Notes under the pieces: model-generated
What the model was told of the DNA's origin: nothing
Database searches by the model: none
The model's input: only the letters and a program-made list of their open reading frames with translations
Program-made: the position numbers and the translations under genes
DNA from: Pandoraea fibrosis
GTDB lineage: Bacteria; Pseudomonadota; Gammaproteobacteria; Burkholderiales; Burkholderiaceae
NCBI RefSeq assembly: GCF_000807775.2
Contig: NZ_CP047385.1
Coordinates: forward strand, 930,001 to 994,000
Length of the DNA stretch: 64,000 nucleotides
Reading direction: 5' to 3'
Shown here: in pieces, positions 38,295-47,180 of the stretch
Numbering within the stretch: the first letter of the stretch is position 1
Layout of the letters: the number at the start of each line of letters is the position of its first letter

Positions 38295-39573
38295 GCAAGT
38301 TCTCCGCAGTCAGAGGAAGGTAGAAGAGCCGGTCGTGCGTGCTGACCGACACGCCGTCGGGGTGGATGGCGAGCACGCGTGCACCGCCGGGCAGGCGCAC
38401 GCCCTGCGCAAGCCGTGTGCCGTCGGCGAGCGTCAATTGAGGTGCGTCGGGCGATCCGCCAATGCTCACGAGCGGTGCGGAAAAACCCGTGTCGCCCAAC
38501 GTCGGTATCGGCGCAGGCAACGGTTCGATGCGCACGGGCATCGCATTCGCCGTGGCATTCCAGGTGTCGACGATCCCCTTCAACGACGCATGCCGCCCCG
38601 CCGTCAGTGCCCCCGTGAGCCGCCATCCGCTGCGATCGCGCGAGATGTCGATGCCGCGCAACTGGCCGGCCTCTCTCAGCGTCTTCACCAACTGTTCGAA
38701 GCTCTGCGTGGCGCCTTGTGCGATACGCCAGCCATGCGGTAACGACAGCGCGTCAAGGGCGTCGGATGCCGCACGCCAGCGTGCGTCGGCCACAAGGGGC
38801 CCGCTGATGACGACCTCGCCGTCGGCCGCCACATTCACCAACGCGCTACCGAAGCCGTGCAGGCGCAGCAGCGTGTTCACTGTCTGCATCGCGTCTTCCG
38901 GACACCATGTTTCGTCGCTCATGGCCTTTCCCTGCCAACGTGCTTCGGCGCGCAGGCGCGCACGCGTACCGTCGTCGAGGCAGCCACCGGTCAGGCGTAC
39001 CGTGTCGCCGGTGGTATTCAGTGCGACCTGAGGCGCAATGCGTGCGGCAAGGGTCTTCAGGGCGTCGGACTGCGGCGGCGGGGAGATGACATTGGCCGTT
39101 CCTGTGCGCCAGATCGCCACACCCGCCGCGGCGATCAGCAACGACATGCCCGTGACGGCGATCCATGCTGCCGGCGCTCGCCCGCGCGACGCGACATCCT
39201 GCGCTGTCGGCGGCGATGCCGTACACGGTGCACGCCGCTCGGGACGCTTCGGTGTATGGATCGGCATGTCCTGCGTACCGTCTGCGAGCCAGATGCCCAG
39301 CCCGGCGAGGTCGATCACCGTGTGCAGAGGAAGCGCTGGCGTGTCGAGGGTGTCGTCGTTGGGGAGCATGAACGGTGCGCCGTCTACCCAGACGGGCGCG
39401 GCGGACACGAGTCGTGCACCGTTGTCGTCGACGTGAAGCTCGATGCGTGCGTCGTGTTCGAGCGCCATCGCGATGTCGGAATCGCCGTGGCCGATGGTGA
39501 GCGAGCCCGGCGGCAGCGGCATGGGACGTCCCGCGAGCGGGCCGTCGAGCAGCGTCAGCGTCAGCATGGTCAT
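38269..39573 (-). CDS. sctD: Inner-membrane ring protein SctD
   Basis: Outer component of the inner-membrane ring. The 434-residue protein has a cytosolic FHA-like domain (about 1-100; LLDGPLAGRPMPLPPG and SLTIGHGDSDIAM), a single membrane segment (about 134-156; AAWIAVTGMSLLIAAAGVAIW) and periplasmic ring-building domains (about 175-400; e.g. VNTLLRLHGFGSALVNVAADGEVVISG). It resembles SsaD/EscD/YscD in size and layout. Its ATG overlaps the sctC stop (39570-39573), so both are translated from one minus-strand mRNA. Confidence 0.88.
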   Translation of the reverse strand: MTMLTLTLLDGPLAGRPMPLPPGSLTIGHGDSDIAMALEHDARIELHVDDNGARLVSAAPVWVDGAPFMLPNDDTLDTPALPLHTVIDLAGLGIWLADGTQDMPIHTPKRPERRAPCTASPPTAQDVASRGRAPAAWIAVTGMSLLIAAAGVAIWRTGTANVISPPPQSDALKTLAARIAPQVALNTTGDTVRLTGGCLDDGTRARLRAEARWQGKAMSDETWCPEDAMQTVNTLLRLHGFGSALVNVAADGEVVISGPLVADARWRAASDALDALSLPHGWRIAQGATQSFEQLVKTLREAGQLRGIDISRDRSGWRLTGALTAGRHASLKGIVDTWNATANAMPVRIEPLPAPIPTLGDTGFSAPLVSIGGSPDAPQLTLADGTRLAQGVRLPGGARVLAIHPDGVSVSTHDRLFYLPLTAENLHGDSSDPA

Positions 39574-41177
39574 GCGCTTGGCACGTCGGCCGCCGGTTCG
39601 GCCTTGATCAGAAACAGACGCATCACGCTGTCGTTCCGGTTGCTTGTCGAGCTGAACAGGCGTCCGATAAGCGGCAGATCTCCCAGCAGCGGAATCTTGC
39701 GCTCGTGCTCCTGTTGCGTGTCCTGCACGAATCCGCCCAGTAACAGGCTTTGTCCGGCCTGTAGCGTGGCATGCGTTGAAATCGACGAGTTGCGGATGGT
39801 CGGGACTTCGTTGCGCGAATTGCGTTCGCTACGGACCTCGCCACCGTCTTCGATATTGAGCGTGAGCATCACTTGCTCGCGACCGGCATCGTCACCGTCG
39901 TTGGGAACGAGTCGCGGTGTCACGCGCAGCAGCGAGCCCGACGTCACGCTTTCCAGTTTGGCAACCTTTTCACCGGACACCTTGGTATAGAACGTCACGC
40001 TTCGATCGAGCACGGCCTGCATGTTGTCAAGCGTGACGATGGACGGTCGGGAGAGCACGCGCGCCTTGGAGTTTCGCTCCAGTGCGCTCAGATTCACCAT
40101 GAACTTGTTGGTGTCCCCCACCACGGTCGTGAACGTGCCGCTGTCGCCGTCCTGCAACTGTCCGTTGAGCGACACGGCGCCGAAACCGCCAATACGTGCG
40201 TTGCCCGAGAAGTCGACGCCAAGCTCGGCAATATCGCTGGCGTTGACGTCGATGATCGCCACGGAGATGTCGACCAGTCGTGGGCGGATGTCGAGCTGGG
40301 CGATCAGGTCGCCGTAGATGGGCAGATTCTGCCGGCGCTCTCGCACGATGACCGCATTGCGGCGCGGGTCGGCGGAGAACCGTGGCGTACCGGGACGAGC
40401 GGCGGGGGCTGCGGCGACAGGAGCGCCGGGTGTCGCCGGCGTGGCGGCGGTGACGACGAGCGGACCGGCGCCGAGAATCAGATCTTTCAGTACGCTGACG
40501 ACGCCCGGCACGACGACTTCCTGCCCGCGATAAAAGTACCTCGTGTCGTCCGCCGTGGCGAATTTCAGGGGAAATATCTTGATGGTCTCTTCGCTTTCCT
40601 GCTGATCTCGGGCGTCCCGTTCCACGTATTCCGCGAGCATCGATACGGTTTCGATGCAGGCCGGAACGCCGGCGATTTCGAGCGCGTGTGTCGCCGGAAT
40701 CGCCCGTGCGACGCAGTGTCGAGGGTGCAATACCCCAGCGTCGCGAAGGTGCTCGAGCAAGTCGCCGGGCGACGCGTGACGCAATGACATGACGCGTCGT
40801 GTGGCCTCGCTGGACTTATAGATGTTCAGCGTCTGGCCGTTGAAGTACCACGAAAGCCGATAACGTTCCGATAGCGCGTCGAGCGTTGCCTGGGCCGCAC
40901 CCGCAGGCAGCGTGCCGATGAAGCGGTCGTCGACTTGCGCGCTCACCGTGGTCGGAATGCCGTGATGGGCGCCGAAATCGCGCAACAGTTCCGCAAGCGG
41001 CGTGCCGGCGCTCTGAAAAACGAACGGGCCGCCGCGCCACTCGGGCGTGACAGGCGACATCGGGGCGGTGCGCGCCGCGAACGGCGCGGGCGACGACGCG
41101 ACGGCAGACGTGACCGGTACAAAACCTGCGAGGAGAGCGGCAGCGAAGAGCGCGAGGCGCTTGAGGTGAGACCGCAT
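39570..41177 (-). CDS. sctC: Outer-membrane secretin SctC
   Basis: Forms the outer-membrane ring and export gate. The 535-residue precursor has a Sec signal peptide (about 1-26; basic start, LALFAAALLAGF), N0/N1/N3 ring domains (about 45-240; SAGTPLAELLRDFG), a low-complexity Ala/Pro linker near 250, and the secretin core with VDISVAIIDVNASDIAELGVDF-type segment near 295 and the C-terminal signature TIRNSSISTHATLQAGQSLLLGGF. The frame is open far upstream; ATG 41177 is chosen because it starts the signal peptide. No pilotin gene is recognised nearby. Confidence 0.93.
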   Translation of the reverse strand: MRSHLKRLALFAAALLAGFVPVTSAVASSPAPFAARTAPMSPVTPEWRGGPFVFQSAGTPLAELLRDFGAHHGIPTTVSAQVDDRFIGTLPAGAAQATLDALSERYRLSWYFNGQTLNIYKSSEATRRVMSLRHASPGDLLEHLRDAGVLHPRHCVARAIPATHALEIAGVPACIETVSMLAEYVERDARDQQESEETIKIFPLKFATADDTRYFYRGQEVVVPGVVSVLKDLILGAGPLVVTAATPATPGAPVAAAPAARPGTPRFSADPRRNAVIVRERRQNLPIYGDLIAQLDIRPRLVDISVAIIDVNASDIAELGVDFSGNARIGGFGAVSLNGQLQDGDSGTFTTVVGDTNKFMVNLSALERNSKARVLSRPSIVTLDNMQAVLDRSVTFYTKVSGEKVAKLESVTSGSLLRVTPRLVPNDGDDAGREQVMLTLNIEDGGEVRSERNSRNEVPTIRNSSISTHATLQAGQSLLLGGFVQDTQQEHERKIPLLGDLPLIGRLFSSTSNRNDSVMRLFLIKAEPAADVPSA

Positions 41178-41179
41178 GA

Positions 41180-41692
41180 TCAGCAACGGCGCAGCGTGTG
41201 CAGACGCCGGCTGGCGTCTGCGGCGCCAGCGGCGTGAGACACCGGCGAGGCGGACGCAGTGAACGAGGCGGGAGACGTAGCCTGTGTCCGCATGCCTTGC
41301 GAAGCCACCATCGTGCATGCCAGAAGCTGGCGGCGAAGTTGTGCTTCCACGCGTGCCGCCGGATCGCCGCCGTCGAAACGGTGAACCCACCAGAGGGTGT
41401 CGTTTGCGATGCACAGACTGTCGTCGCGCAGCGCCGGTTGACCGGCGATCACCAGCGAGAGACGCATGAGCCAGCGTGAGCGCGCGGTGTCGCCTTCGAG
41501 CGTCGTCGCGAGCGACTGCGTGCGCGGTGCCTGAGGATCGTGAGGCAATGCCACCGCTGTTGCCACACAGTAGCCGCCGCTCGCGGGACAGGTCCAGCCG
41601 CGTTGACCGTCGAGATCGAGCGCGATGCGCGCACCTTGTACGTCGCGCGGGGCAATCCAGTCGAGCGCAGCAAGCGCAAATGGCAAACGCAT
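41180..41692 (-). CDS. Probable class I secretion chaperone in the SsaB/YscB position
   Basis: A 170-residue protein whose gene ends three bases before sctC, the position of yscB in Yersinia and ssaB (spiC) in SPI-2. The first ~125 residues look like a CesT/YscB-type chaperone: strands GARIALDLD and WLMRLSLVI, then DDSLCIANDTLWWVHRFDG and a helix AARVEAQLRRQLLACTMV. The last ~45 residues are Ser/Ala-rich and probably disordered. YscB serves the gatekeeper YopN, so SctW is a possible client; SpiC-like gating is the alternative. ATG 41692 is chosen over extensions upstream. Confidence 0.55.
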   Translation of the reverse strand: MRLPFALAALDWIAPRDVQGARIALDLDGQRGWTCPASGGYCVATAVALPHDPQAPRTQSLATTLEGDTARSRWLMRLSLVIAGQPALRDDSLCIANDTLWWVHRFDGGDPAARVEAQLRRQLLACTMVASQGMRTQATSPASFTASASPVSHAAGAADASRRLHTLRRC

Positions 41693-42017
41693 AGGTATCT
41701 GAAGGAGGCAAGGCAAGGGACGGAGAACGAGGCACGGGCGGCATCGATACGGGATCCAAAGCGGGGATCGAAAGCGCACGTCATCGCTTGTCGTCGCCGG
41801 TCGATTTGGCGCCGTTCAAGGATCGTCATTATCAAGCGTTGCGTTGATGCCGCCATCCGGCGCAGACCTGAAGTCGACGTCGAAGAACGCAACGTGCGAC
41901 GTTTTCCCATGCGACATCTGGGGCGATGGCACAAGTTTCGAGCGACTTGTCCGGAACCGAAAGGAAGTGAACAAAAATCTGCATGAACGCTAATGACTAA
42001 CAATCGAGGAGCTGCGA
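41693..42017. promoter_or_regulatory. Divergent regulatory region inside the secretion cluster
   Basis: 325 bp between the minus-strand sctC block and the plus-strand response-regulator block; both promoters should be here. GAGGAGCTGCGA before 42018 is a strong ribosome-binding site. No clear operator repeat or sigma-70 pair was identified by eye. Confidence 0.5.
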
Positions 42018-42677
42018 ATGACGGGGTGTATCGGTGTCATCGTTGTGGAGGATCACGAACTGCTGGCCGACGGTCTTTGCCATCTGATCGAGCACGATCT
42101 CGGATGGTGCGTGCTGGCGAGGGTCGTCAACGGACTGGACGTGTATCGGGCCTGCGTGATGCATCGGCCTGCCCTGATGATGCTGGATCTGGGGCTGCCC
42201 GGCATGGACGGCGTGGATGTGATCCGTCAGTGTGCTCAGCGCTGGCCGGACCTGCGCATTTTGGTCAACTCGGCGAGCGACGATAGCGAGCGCGCGCGCC
42301 AGGCGTTGGAAGCCGGTGCCGTGGCGTTCGTGCTCAAAAGCAGCACTCGCGAGACGTTGATCCACGCAGCCTGTCAGGTCATACGCGGCGAGCGTTACGT
42401 CGATCCCGCCGTGTTCGGCGGCACGCACGATTCGACGGGCATGCCATATACGCTGCGCCCGAGCACGGCCGAGATGCCCGAACGGTCGCTGACGCTGCGC
42501 GAGCGCCAGGTGCTCAAGCTTGTGGCCGAAGGCCAGCGCAACCGCGACATCGCGCAACTGTTGTCGATCAGCGTGAAGACCGTCGAAACGCACCGGCTGA
42601 ACATGATGCGCAAGCTCGACGCGCACAACGTGGCCGACATCGTGAACTGGGCGCACCGGCTGCGAATGATGCTGTGA
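42018..42677 (+). CDS. NarL/FixJ-type response regulator (SsrB-like)
   Basis: A 219-residue two-component regulator. The receiver domain has the acidic pocket VVEDHE (9-14), phosphoacceptor Asp57 in MMLDLGLPGMDG and Lys107 in VLKSST. The LuxR-type DNA-binding domain (about 155-215) has LTLRERQVLKLVAEGQRNRD and VKTVETHRLNMMRKL. It heads the sctV block, divergent from the sctC block. In SPI-2 the related SsrB activates the cluster with the sensor SsrA. No histidine kinase gene is in the window, so the regulator is unpaired here. Confidence 0.88.
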   Translation: MTGCIGVIVVEDHELLADGLCHLIEHDLGWCVLARVVNGLDVYRACVMHRPALMMLDLGLPGMDGVDVIRQCAQRWPDLRILVNSASDDSERARQALEAGAVAFVLKSSTRETLIHAACQVIRGERYVDPAVFGGTHDSTGMPYTLRPSTAEMPERSLTLRERQVLKLVAEGQRNRDIAQLLSISVKTVETHRLNMMRKLDAHNVADIVNWAHRLRMML

Positions 42678-42852
42678 GGCCTGCCGCCTCACCCGGCGCC
42701 TCGCATGATCGCTCGGCGGCTGCGCCGAGAAATTCAGGTCTGCGCCGGATAGCCGTCGCCATCGTGAATGGGCGACCATGCCCGCTGCCGCTTTCCGAGC
42801 GCTCTCCCAGCCCGGCAATTCCTGCCGGCAAGATTCCAACGCCAGACCGCCG

Positions 42853-43242
42853 ATGGACACCCAGACCCAACGCAAGCTCGAACTGCTCTTCGAATTGCTG
42901 GCGCTGCCGCCGCAACGCGTCGTGCCGCGCATGCGAATTGCGTTGGCCCCCTGTGTGTTGATGACGGAGGTCGATGCGTATGGCGTGACGTTGGTATTGG
43001 CGCTTGCTCATCGCGCCGCGCGTGCCGAACGCCTGTTGCCGTCGCTGCTGCAAGCCTGTGCCCCGGAATGGAGTTTCGGCATTCCTGTGCGTGCCTGTGT
43101 GGCGCAGGGGCGTCCGATGCTGATCGCCACGCCGCCGGCCAGCGCAAACTTTCAGGCCGTCGAGTGGCTGTCGTGCATCACCCGAATGCGCCGGCTGCTC
43201 GAGCGCATCGACGCCCAGCAGCAAAGGGAGACCGGTTCATGA
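42853..43242 (+). CDS. SsaM-position chaperone-like protein
   Basis: A 129-residue protein immediately before sctV, the position of ssaM in SPI-2. It begins with a helix (QRKLELLFELLALPPQ), then strands (RMRIALAPCVLMTEVDAYGVTLVLALAH) and ends with the helix WLSCITRMRRLLERIDAQQQ, a CesT-like outline. In SPI-2, SsaM works with SpiC and SsaL in the translocator-effector switch; similar use here is inference. The start is uncertain: ATG 42778 would add 25 residues of non-chaperone sequence. It overlaps sctV by four bases (ATGA). Confidence 0.55.
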   Translation: MDTQTQRKLELLFELLALPPQRVVPRMRIALAPCVLMTEVDAYGVTLVLALAHRAARAERLLPSLLQACAPEWSFGIPVRACVAQGRPMLIATPPASANFQAVEWLSCITRMRRLLERIDAQQQRETGS

Positions 43243-45317
43243 CGCGGATGCTGACGTGGCTGCGGCTCGCCGCCGGGCGGCAGGACATTGTCCTGGCCGG
43301 GTTGTTGCTGGTCACGGTGTTGATGATCATCATCCCGATGCCGCCGTGGGCGATGGACTTGCTCATCGCGCTCAATCTCGGCCTGTCGCTGCTGCTTCTG
43401 ATGGTGGCGCTTTACATCAACGAGCCGCTCGATTTCTCGGCGTTTCCTTCCGTTCTGCTGATGACCACGCTGTTCCGGCTGGGACTGACGATCAGCACGA
43501 GCCGTCTGATTCTGCTGCACGCCGACGCGGGCGACATCGTCTACACGTTCGGCGATTTCGCGGCCGGCGGGAACATCGTCGTTGGCATGATCGTTTTTCT
43601 GATCATCACCGTCGTGAACTTCATCGTGATTACCAAAGGCTCCGAGCGCGTGGCGGAAGTCGGCGCACGTTTCTCGCTCGACGGCATGCCGGGCAAGCAG
43701 ATGAGTATCGACGGCGACCTGCGGGCGGGCACTATCGATGCCGCCGAGGCCAAACGTCTACGGCGCACGGTGCAGCGCGAAAGCCAGTTCTATGGCGCGA
43801 TGGACGGGGCCATGAAGTTCGTCAAGGGCGACGCCATCGCGGGGCTCGTCATCATCGTCGTGAATCTGCTGGGCGGCATTGGCGTCGGTGTTTTCATGCG
43901 CGGCATGAGTGCGGGCGACGCCGCGGCGATTTACGCGATTCTCTCCATTGGCGACGGGCTCGTCTCGCAGATTCCGGCGCTGCTCATTTCCGTGACGGCG
44001 GGGATCATCGTGACGCGGGTTCCCGGCGAGCAGCGGCGCAATCTGGCTCGCGAGCTGACCGATCAGCTCGCGGCACAACCTCGTTCGCTGACGCTGGCGG
44101 CCGTAGTGCTCGTATTGTTCGGACTGATTCCGGGGTTTCCGATGCACTACTTCCTGCTGCTCGCCGCGTTGGCGGGCGGTGCTTCGTGGTGGGCGGGTCG
44201 TCTCGCCCGCGACAGCAAAGGCGCGAAGGACGCGGCAGGCGCAGACGGTGACGACGCCAAAAAGACGAAGGGTGGAAAACCGGGAGCCCAGCCGCTGCTG
44301 GTACGCGTGAGTTCGACGCTGACCGATGCCGACGGCAGTACGACCACGCTCGCCGCGTGCATCGATGCCCTGCGCGTGAAGAAGTTCGAGCAGTTCGGCG
44401 TGCCGATGCCCGAAGTGAAGGTCGATGTCGACAAGACCCTGCCGGCTGGCACGTTGGACATTCAGCTGTATCACGAAAGCGTGATGACCATCGACGTGGC
44501 CCCCGACGTTGCACTGGCCTGTCATGACGCCACCCATCCGATACAAAAATTGCGGAACCTCGACGCCGGGGCGCCACGCGAAACACCGCTGTCGTTCGGC
44601 GGGCAGGTGCTGTTCTGGCTCGACGGTACGCAGCGCGAAGCGTGGCTGGCGCAGGGCGGCACGGTCATGGAAGGGGCCGATCGCGTGGCGCATTGCGTGT
44701 CGCTGGTCATCGACGCGCATGCCGCAGATTTCCTCGGCGTGCAGGAAGCGCGCTTCCTGATGGATGCGATGGAAGATCGCTACGGCGAACTCGTCAAGGA
44801 ACTGCAACGTCAACTGCCGATCAGCCGGACGGCGGAAGTCTTGCAGCGGCTGGTGGCGGAGGGCGTTTCGATTCGCGACCTCCGGCGAGTCTTCGAGGCG
44901 CTGATCGAATGGGCGCCGCGCGAGCGTGACCAGATCATGCTGACCGAGTATGTGCGGCTGAGTCTGCGGCGTCACATTACGCGACGCTTTCGCCGCGGTA
45001 CCGAGCACATCACCGGATGGAACGTCGGACGCGGCATCGAAGACGCAGTGCGCGCTGCCGTGCGGCAGACATCGTCAGGGTCCTATGCCGATCTGAATCC
45101 CACGCAGACCGACGCGATCATGGGGGCAATCGACGATGTGCTCAAGGGCCACGACGGCACGCCCGTCGTGCTCTTCACAGCCATGGATGTGCGTCGCTTT
45201 CTGCGCAAACTGATCGAACGCGACCGCGCGGATCTGCCCGTGTTGTCTTTCCAGGAAGTGGCCGACGAGCCGCACGTCCGGGTGTTGGGCACCATCGACG
45301 TCCAGGGAGCCTTCTGA
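43239..45317 (+). CDS. sctV: Export gate protein SctV
   Basis: Largest export-apparatus component; nonameric ring that guides substrates and uses the proton gradient. The 692 residues have seven or eight hydrophobic segments in the first ~330 (QDIVLAGLLLVTVLMIIIPMPPWAMD begins them), the FHIPEP-family signature around PSVLLMTTLFRLGLTISTSR near 70 and the loop GSERVAEVGARFSLDGMPGKQMSIDGD near 135. A charged linker (residues ~330-350) leads to the cytosolic domain, with PISRTAEVLQRLVAEGVSIRDLR near 525. Closest in layout to SsaV/EscV. Start fixed by ATGA overlap. Confidence 0.96.
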   Translation: MTRMLTWLRLAAGRQDIVLAGLLLVTVLMIIIPMPPWAMDLLIALNLGLSLLLLMVALYINEPLDFSAFPSVLLMTTLFRLGLTISTSRLILLHADAGDIVYTFGDFAAGGNIVVGMIVFLIITVVNFIVITKGSERVAEVGARFSLDGMPGKQMSIDGDLRAGTIDAAEAKRLRRTVQRESQFYGAMDGAMKFVKGDAIAGLVIIVVNLLGGIGVGVFMRGMSAGDAAAIYAILSIGDGLVSQIPALLISVTAGIIVTRVPGEQRRNLARELTDQLAAQPRSLTLAAVVLVLFGLIPGFPMHYFLLLAALAGGASWWAGRLARDSKGAKDAAGADGDDAKKTKGGKPGAQPLLVRVSSTLTDADGSTTTLAACIDALRVKKFEQFGVPMPEVKVDVDKTLPAGTLDIQLYHESVMTIDVAPDVALACHDATHPIQKLRNLDAGAPRETPLSFGGQVLFWLDGTQREAWLAQGGTVMEGADRVAHCVSLVIDAHAADFLGVQEARFLMDAMEDRYGELVKELQRQLPISRTAEVLQRLVAEGVSIRDLRRVFEALIEWAPRERDQIMLTEYVRLSLRRHITRRFRRGTEHITGWNVGRGIEDAVRAAVRQTSSGSYADLNPTQTDAIMGAIDDVLKGHDGTPVVLFTAMDVRRFLRKLIERDRADLPVLSFQEVADEPHVRVLGTIDVQGAF

Positions 45318-45318
45318 G

Positions 45319-46683
45319 ATGCGACGCCCCGACGCCGCTCGCATTGCCAATGGCCTGCGCCGCACGCTCGACGCCCAGCGCAAAGCCTGTGACGACTGGC
45401 GCCGGGGCTCGGGCCGTGAGGTTCGCTACGGACAGATCGACAAGATCACGCCGAATGCATTGCGTGCCCGTTTGCCCGGCGCCGCGCTGGGCGAGCAGTG
45501 TCGTGTGGTGTCGCCGGAACTCGACGCCGAGGTAATTGCCGTCGAGGGGCGTCATGTCTGGCTGGCGCCTTACGCCGAGCCGACCGGCGTGGCGAACGGC
45601 GCGCTGGTGCAGGCGTTGGGAACGTCGTCGCGCGTTGCCGTTGGAGATTCCCTGATCGGTGAGGTGCTGGACGGGTTGGGGCGGCCGCTGGTGCCGTCGG
45701 CGTCATCGAAGGGTGCGCCGTCATCCGACATGGCATGGCGAGCGCTGGACGCGGAGCCACCGCCTGCCATGACACGTGCGCTCGTGTCGCGCTGCCTGCC
45801 CATCGGCGTTCGTGCCATCGACGGCATGCTCACCTGCGGCCGAGGCCAGCGGCTTGGCATTTTCGCTGCGGCGGGCGGTGGCAAGAGCACGTTGCTCTCG
45901 ATGATGTGCCAGGGCGCCGAGGCCGACGTCATTGTGCTTGCGCTGATCGGCGAGCGTGGCCGGGAGGTGAGGGAGTTTCTCGAGCTGGCGCTCACGCCGG
46001 AAGCGCGCGCGCGCACGGTGTGTGTGGTGGCGACGTCGGATCGTCCTGCGCTCGAGCGCATGAAGGCCGCGTACACCGCGACGGCGATTGCCGAAGCATT
46101 CCGTGACGAGGGCAAGGACGTGCTGCTGCTCATGGATTCTCTGACGCGCTTCGGGCGGGCGGCGCGAGACATCGGCATGGCCGCCGGCGAGCCGCTGGGT
46201 GCGACGAGCGGTTTGCCGCCGAGTTTCTATGCGCGTCTGCCCCGGTTGCTGGAGCGTGCGGGAACGGCGGCGCGTGGCAGCATCACCGCCTTCTACACCG
46301 TGCTTGTCGAAGGCGACAACCTCGACGAGCCGCTCGCCGACGAAGTGCGCTCGATCGTCGATGGTCATATCGTGCTGTCGCGACGCCTCGCGCAGGAAAA
46401 CCACTATCCGGCCATCGATGTGGCGAAGAGCCTCTCGCGGGTGATGTCGCAGGTGACCGACCTCAAGCATGTCGAAGCCGCCGCGCGCGTAAGACGTGCG
46501 ATGGCGCTGGCGGCTGACGTCGAATTGCTGGTGCGCGTGGGTGAGTATCAGATGGGCAACGATCCGGAGACGGACGATGCCCTCGCGCGGGCCCCGGATA
46601 TTCGCGCATTCCTCTGTCAGTCGCAGCACGATGTTGCGCCCTTCGACGATACCCGCGCATGGCTCGATCATCTGGTGACCTGA
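45319..46683 (+). CDS. sctN: Type III secretion ATPase SctN
   Basis: Hexameric ATPase that detaches chaperones and unfolds substrates. The 454-residue protein has Walker A AAAGGGKST at 183-191, the catalytic Glu in LIGERGREVREF near 210-219, Walker B VLLLMD at 267-272 followed by SLTRFGRAARDI, and the GSITAFYTVLVEGDD-like segment (with Asn for the final Asp) near 325. The C-terminal helical domain is complete. It starts two bases after the sctV stop codon and overlaps sctO by 25 bases. Confidence 0.97.
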   Translation: MRRPDAARIANGLRRTLDAQRKACDDWRRGSGREVRYGQIDKITPNALRARLPGAALGEQCRVVSPELDAEVIAVEGRHVWLAPYAEPTGVANGALVQALGTSSRVAVGDSLIGEVLDGLGRPLVPSASSKGAPSSDMAWRALDAEPPPAMTRALVSRCLPIGVRAIDGMLTCGRGQRLGIFAAAGGGKSTLLSMMCQGAEADVIVLALIGERGREVREFLELALTPEARARTVCVVATSDRPALERMKAAYTATAIAEAFRDEGKDVLLLMDSLTRFGRAARDIGMAAGEPLGATSGLPPSFYARLPRLLERAGTAARGSITAFYTVLVEGDNLDEPLADEVRSIVDGHIVLSRRLAQENHYPAIDVAKSLSRVMSQVTDLKHVEAAARVRRAMALAADVELLVRVGEYQMGNDPETDDALARAPDIRAFLCQSQHDVAPFDDTRAWLDHLVT

Positions 46684-47069
46684 AGGACTGCGAAGGCATT
46701 GCCGCGCTGGCCACGCTGGCAAAACGCCGTGAAGCCGCGTTGCGCGCGGCATTCACCCGCATGAGCGCCGCAGCGCGCGATGCCGAAGACGCGGTCGTCG
46801 AGCGCGAGCGTGGATGCGACACGCAGCGCCGCGTGTGGCAAGACGCATTGTCGCGCGGCGGCGTCTACGCACAACGCGAGGCGGCCGGCGTGACGCGCTC
46901 AGTGGAGGCGGAGCGCGTGGCGCTGGGCGAAGCGAAGCGCCGGCTCAGCGAAGCGCTCGAACAGGTGAAACAGGCTGAAGTCGCGTTGCAGCAGCAGCGC
47001 GAACGTCTGCAAGCCAACGCCCGCAAGCAGGAAAAGCTGAACGCATTGCTGGCGCTTTACCGCAGTTGA
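46659..47069 (+). CDS. sctO: Central stalk protein SctO
   Basis: A 136-residue, almost wholly alpha-helical coiled-coil protein, equivalent to FliJ/YscO/SsaO, thought to insert in the ATPase ring and contact SctV. Ala/Arg/Glu/Gln-rich heptads run from about residue 15 to 125 (KRREAALRAAFTRMSAAARD; KRRLSEALEQVKQAEVALQQ). No enzymatic motif is present. Identification rests on position directly after sctN, length and coiled-coil composition, as sequence identity in this family is low. Its ATG lies within the end of sctN. Confidence 0.8.
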   Translation: MARSSGDLKDCEGIAALATLAKRREAALRAAFTRMSAAARDAEDAVVERERGCDTQRRVWQDALSRGGVYAQREAAGVTRSVEAERVALGEAKRRLSEALEQVKQAEVALQQQRERLQANARKQEKLNALLALYRS

Positions 47070-47180
47070 ATCGGCAGCGAGACCGTGGGGTGTGCACCCG
47101 TCGGTCGCAACGTCGAGATGCTGAACCCCGCACGTCAAACGACATGCGGTCATACCCTTCGCCATCACGAGGACTTCACG

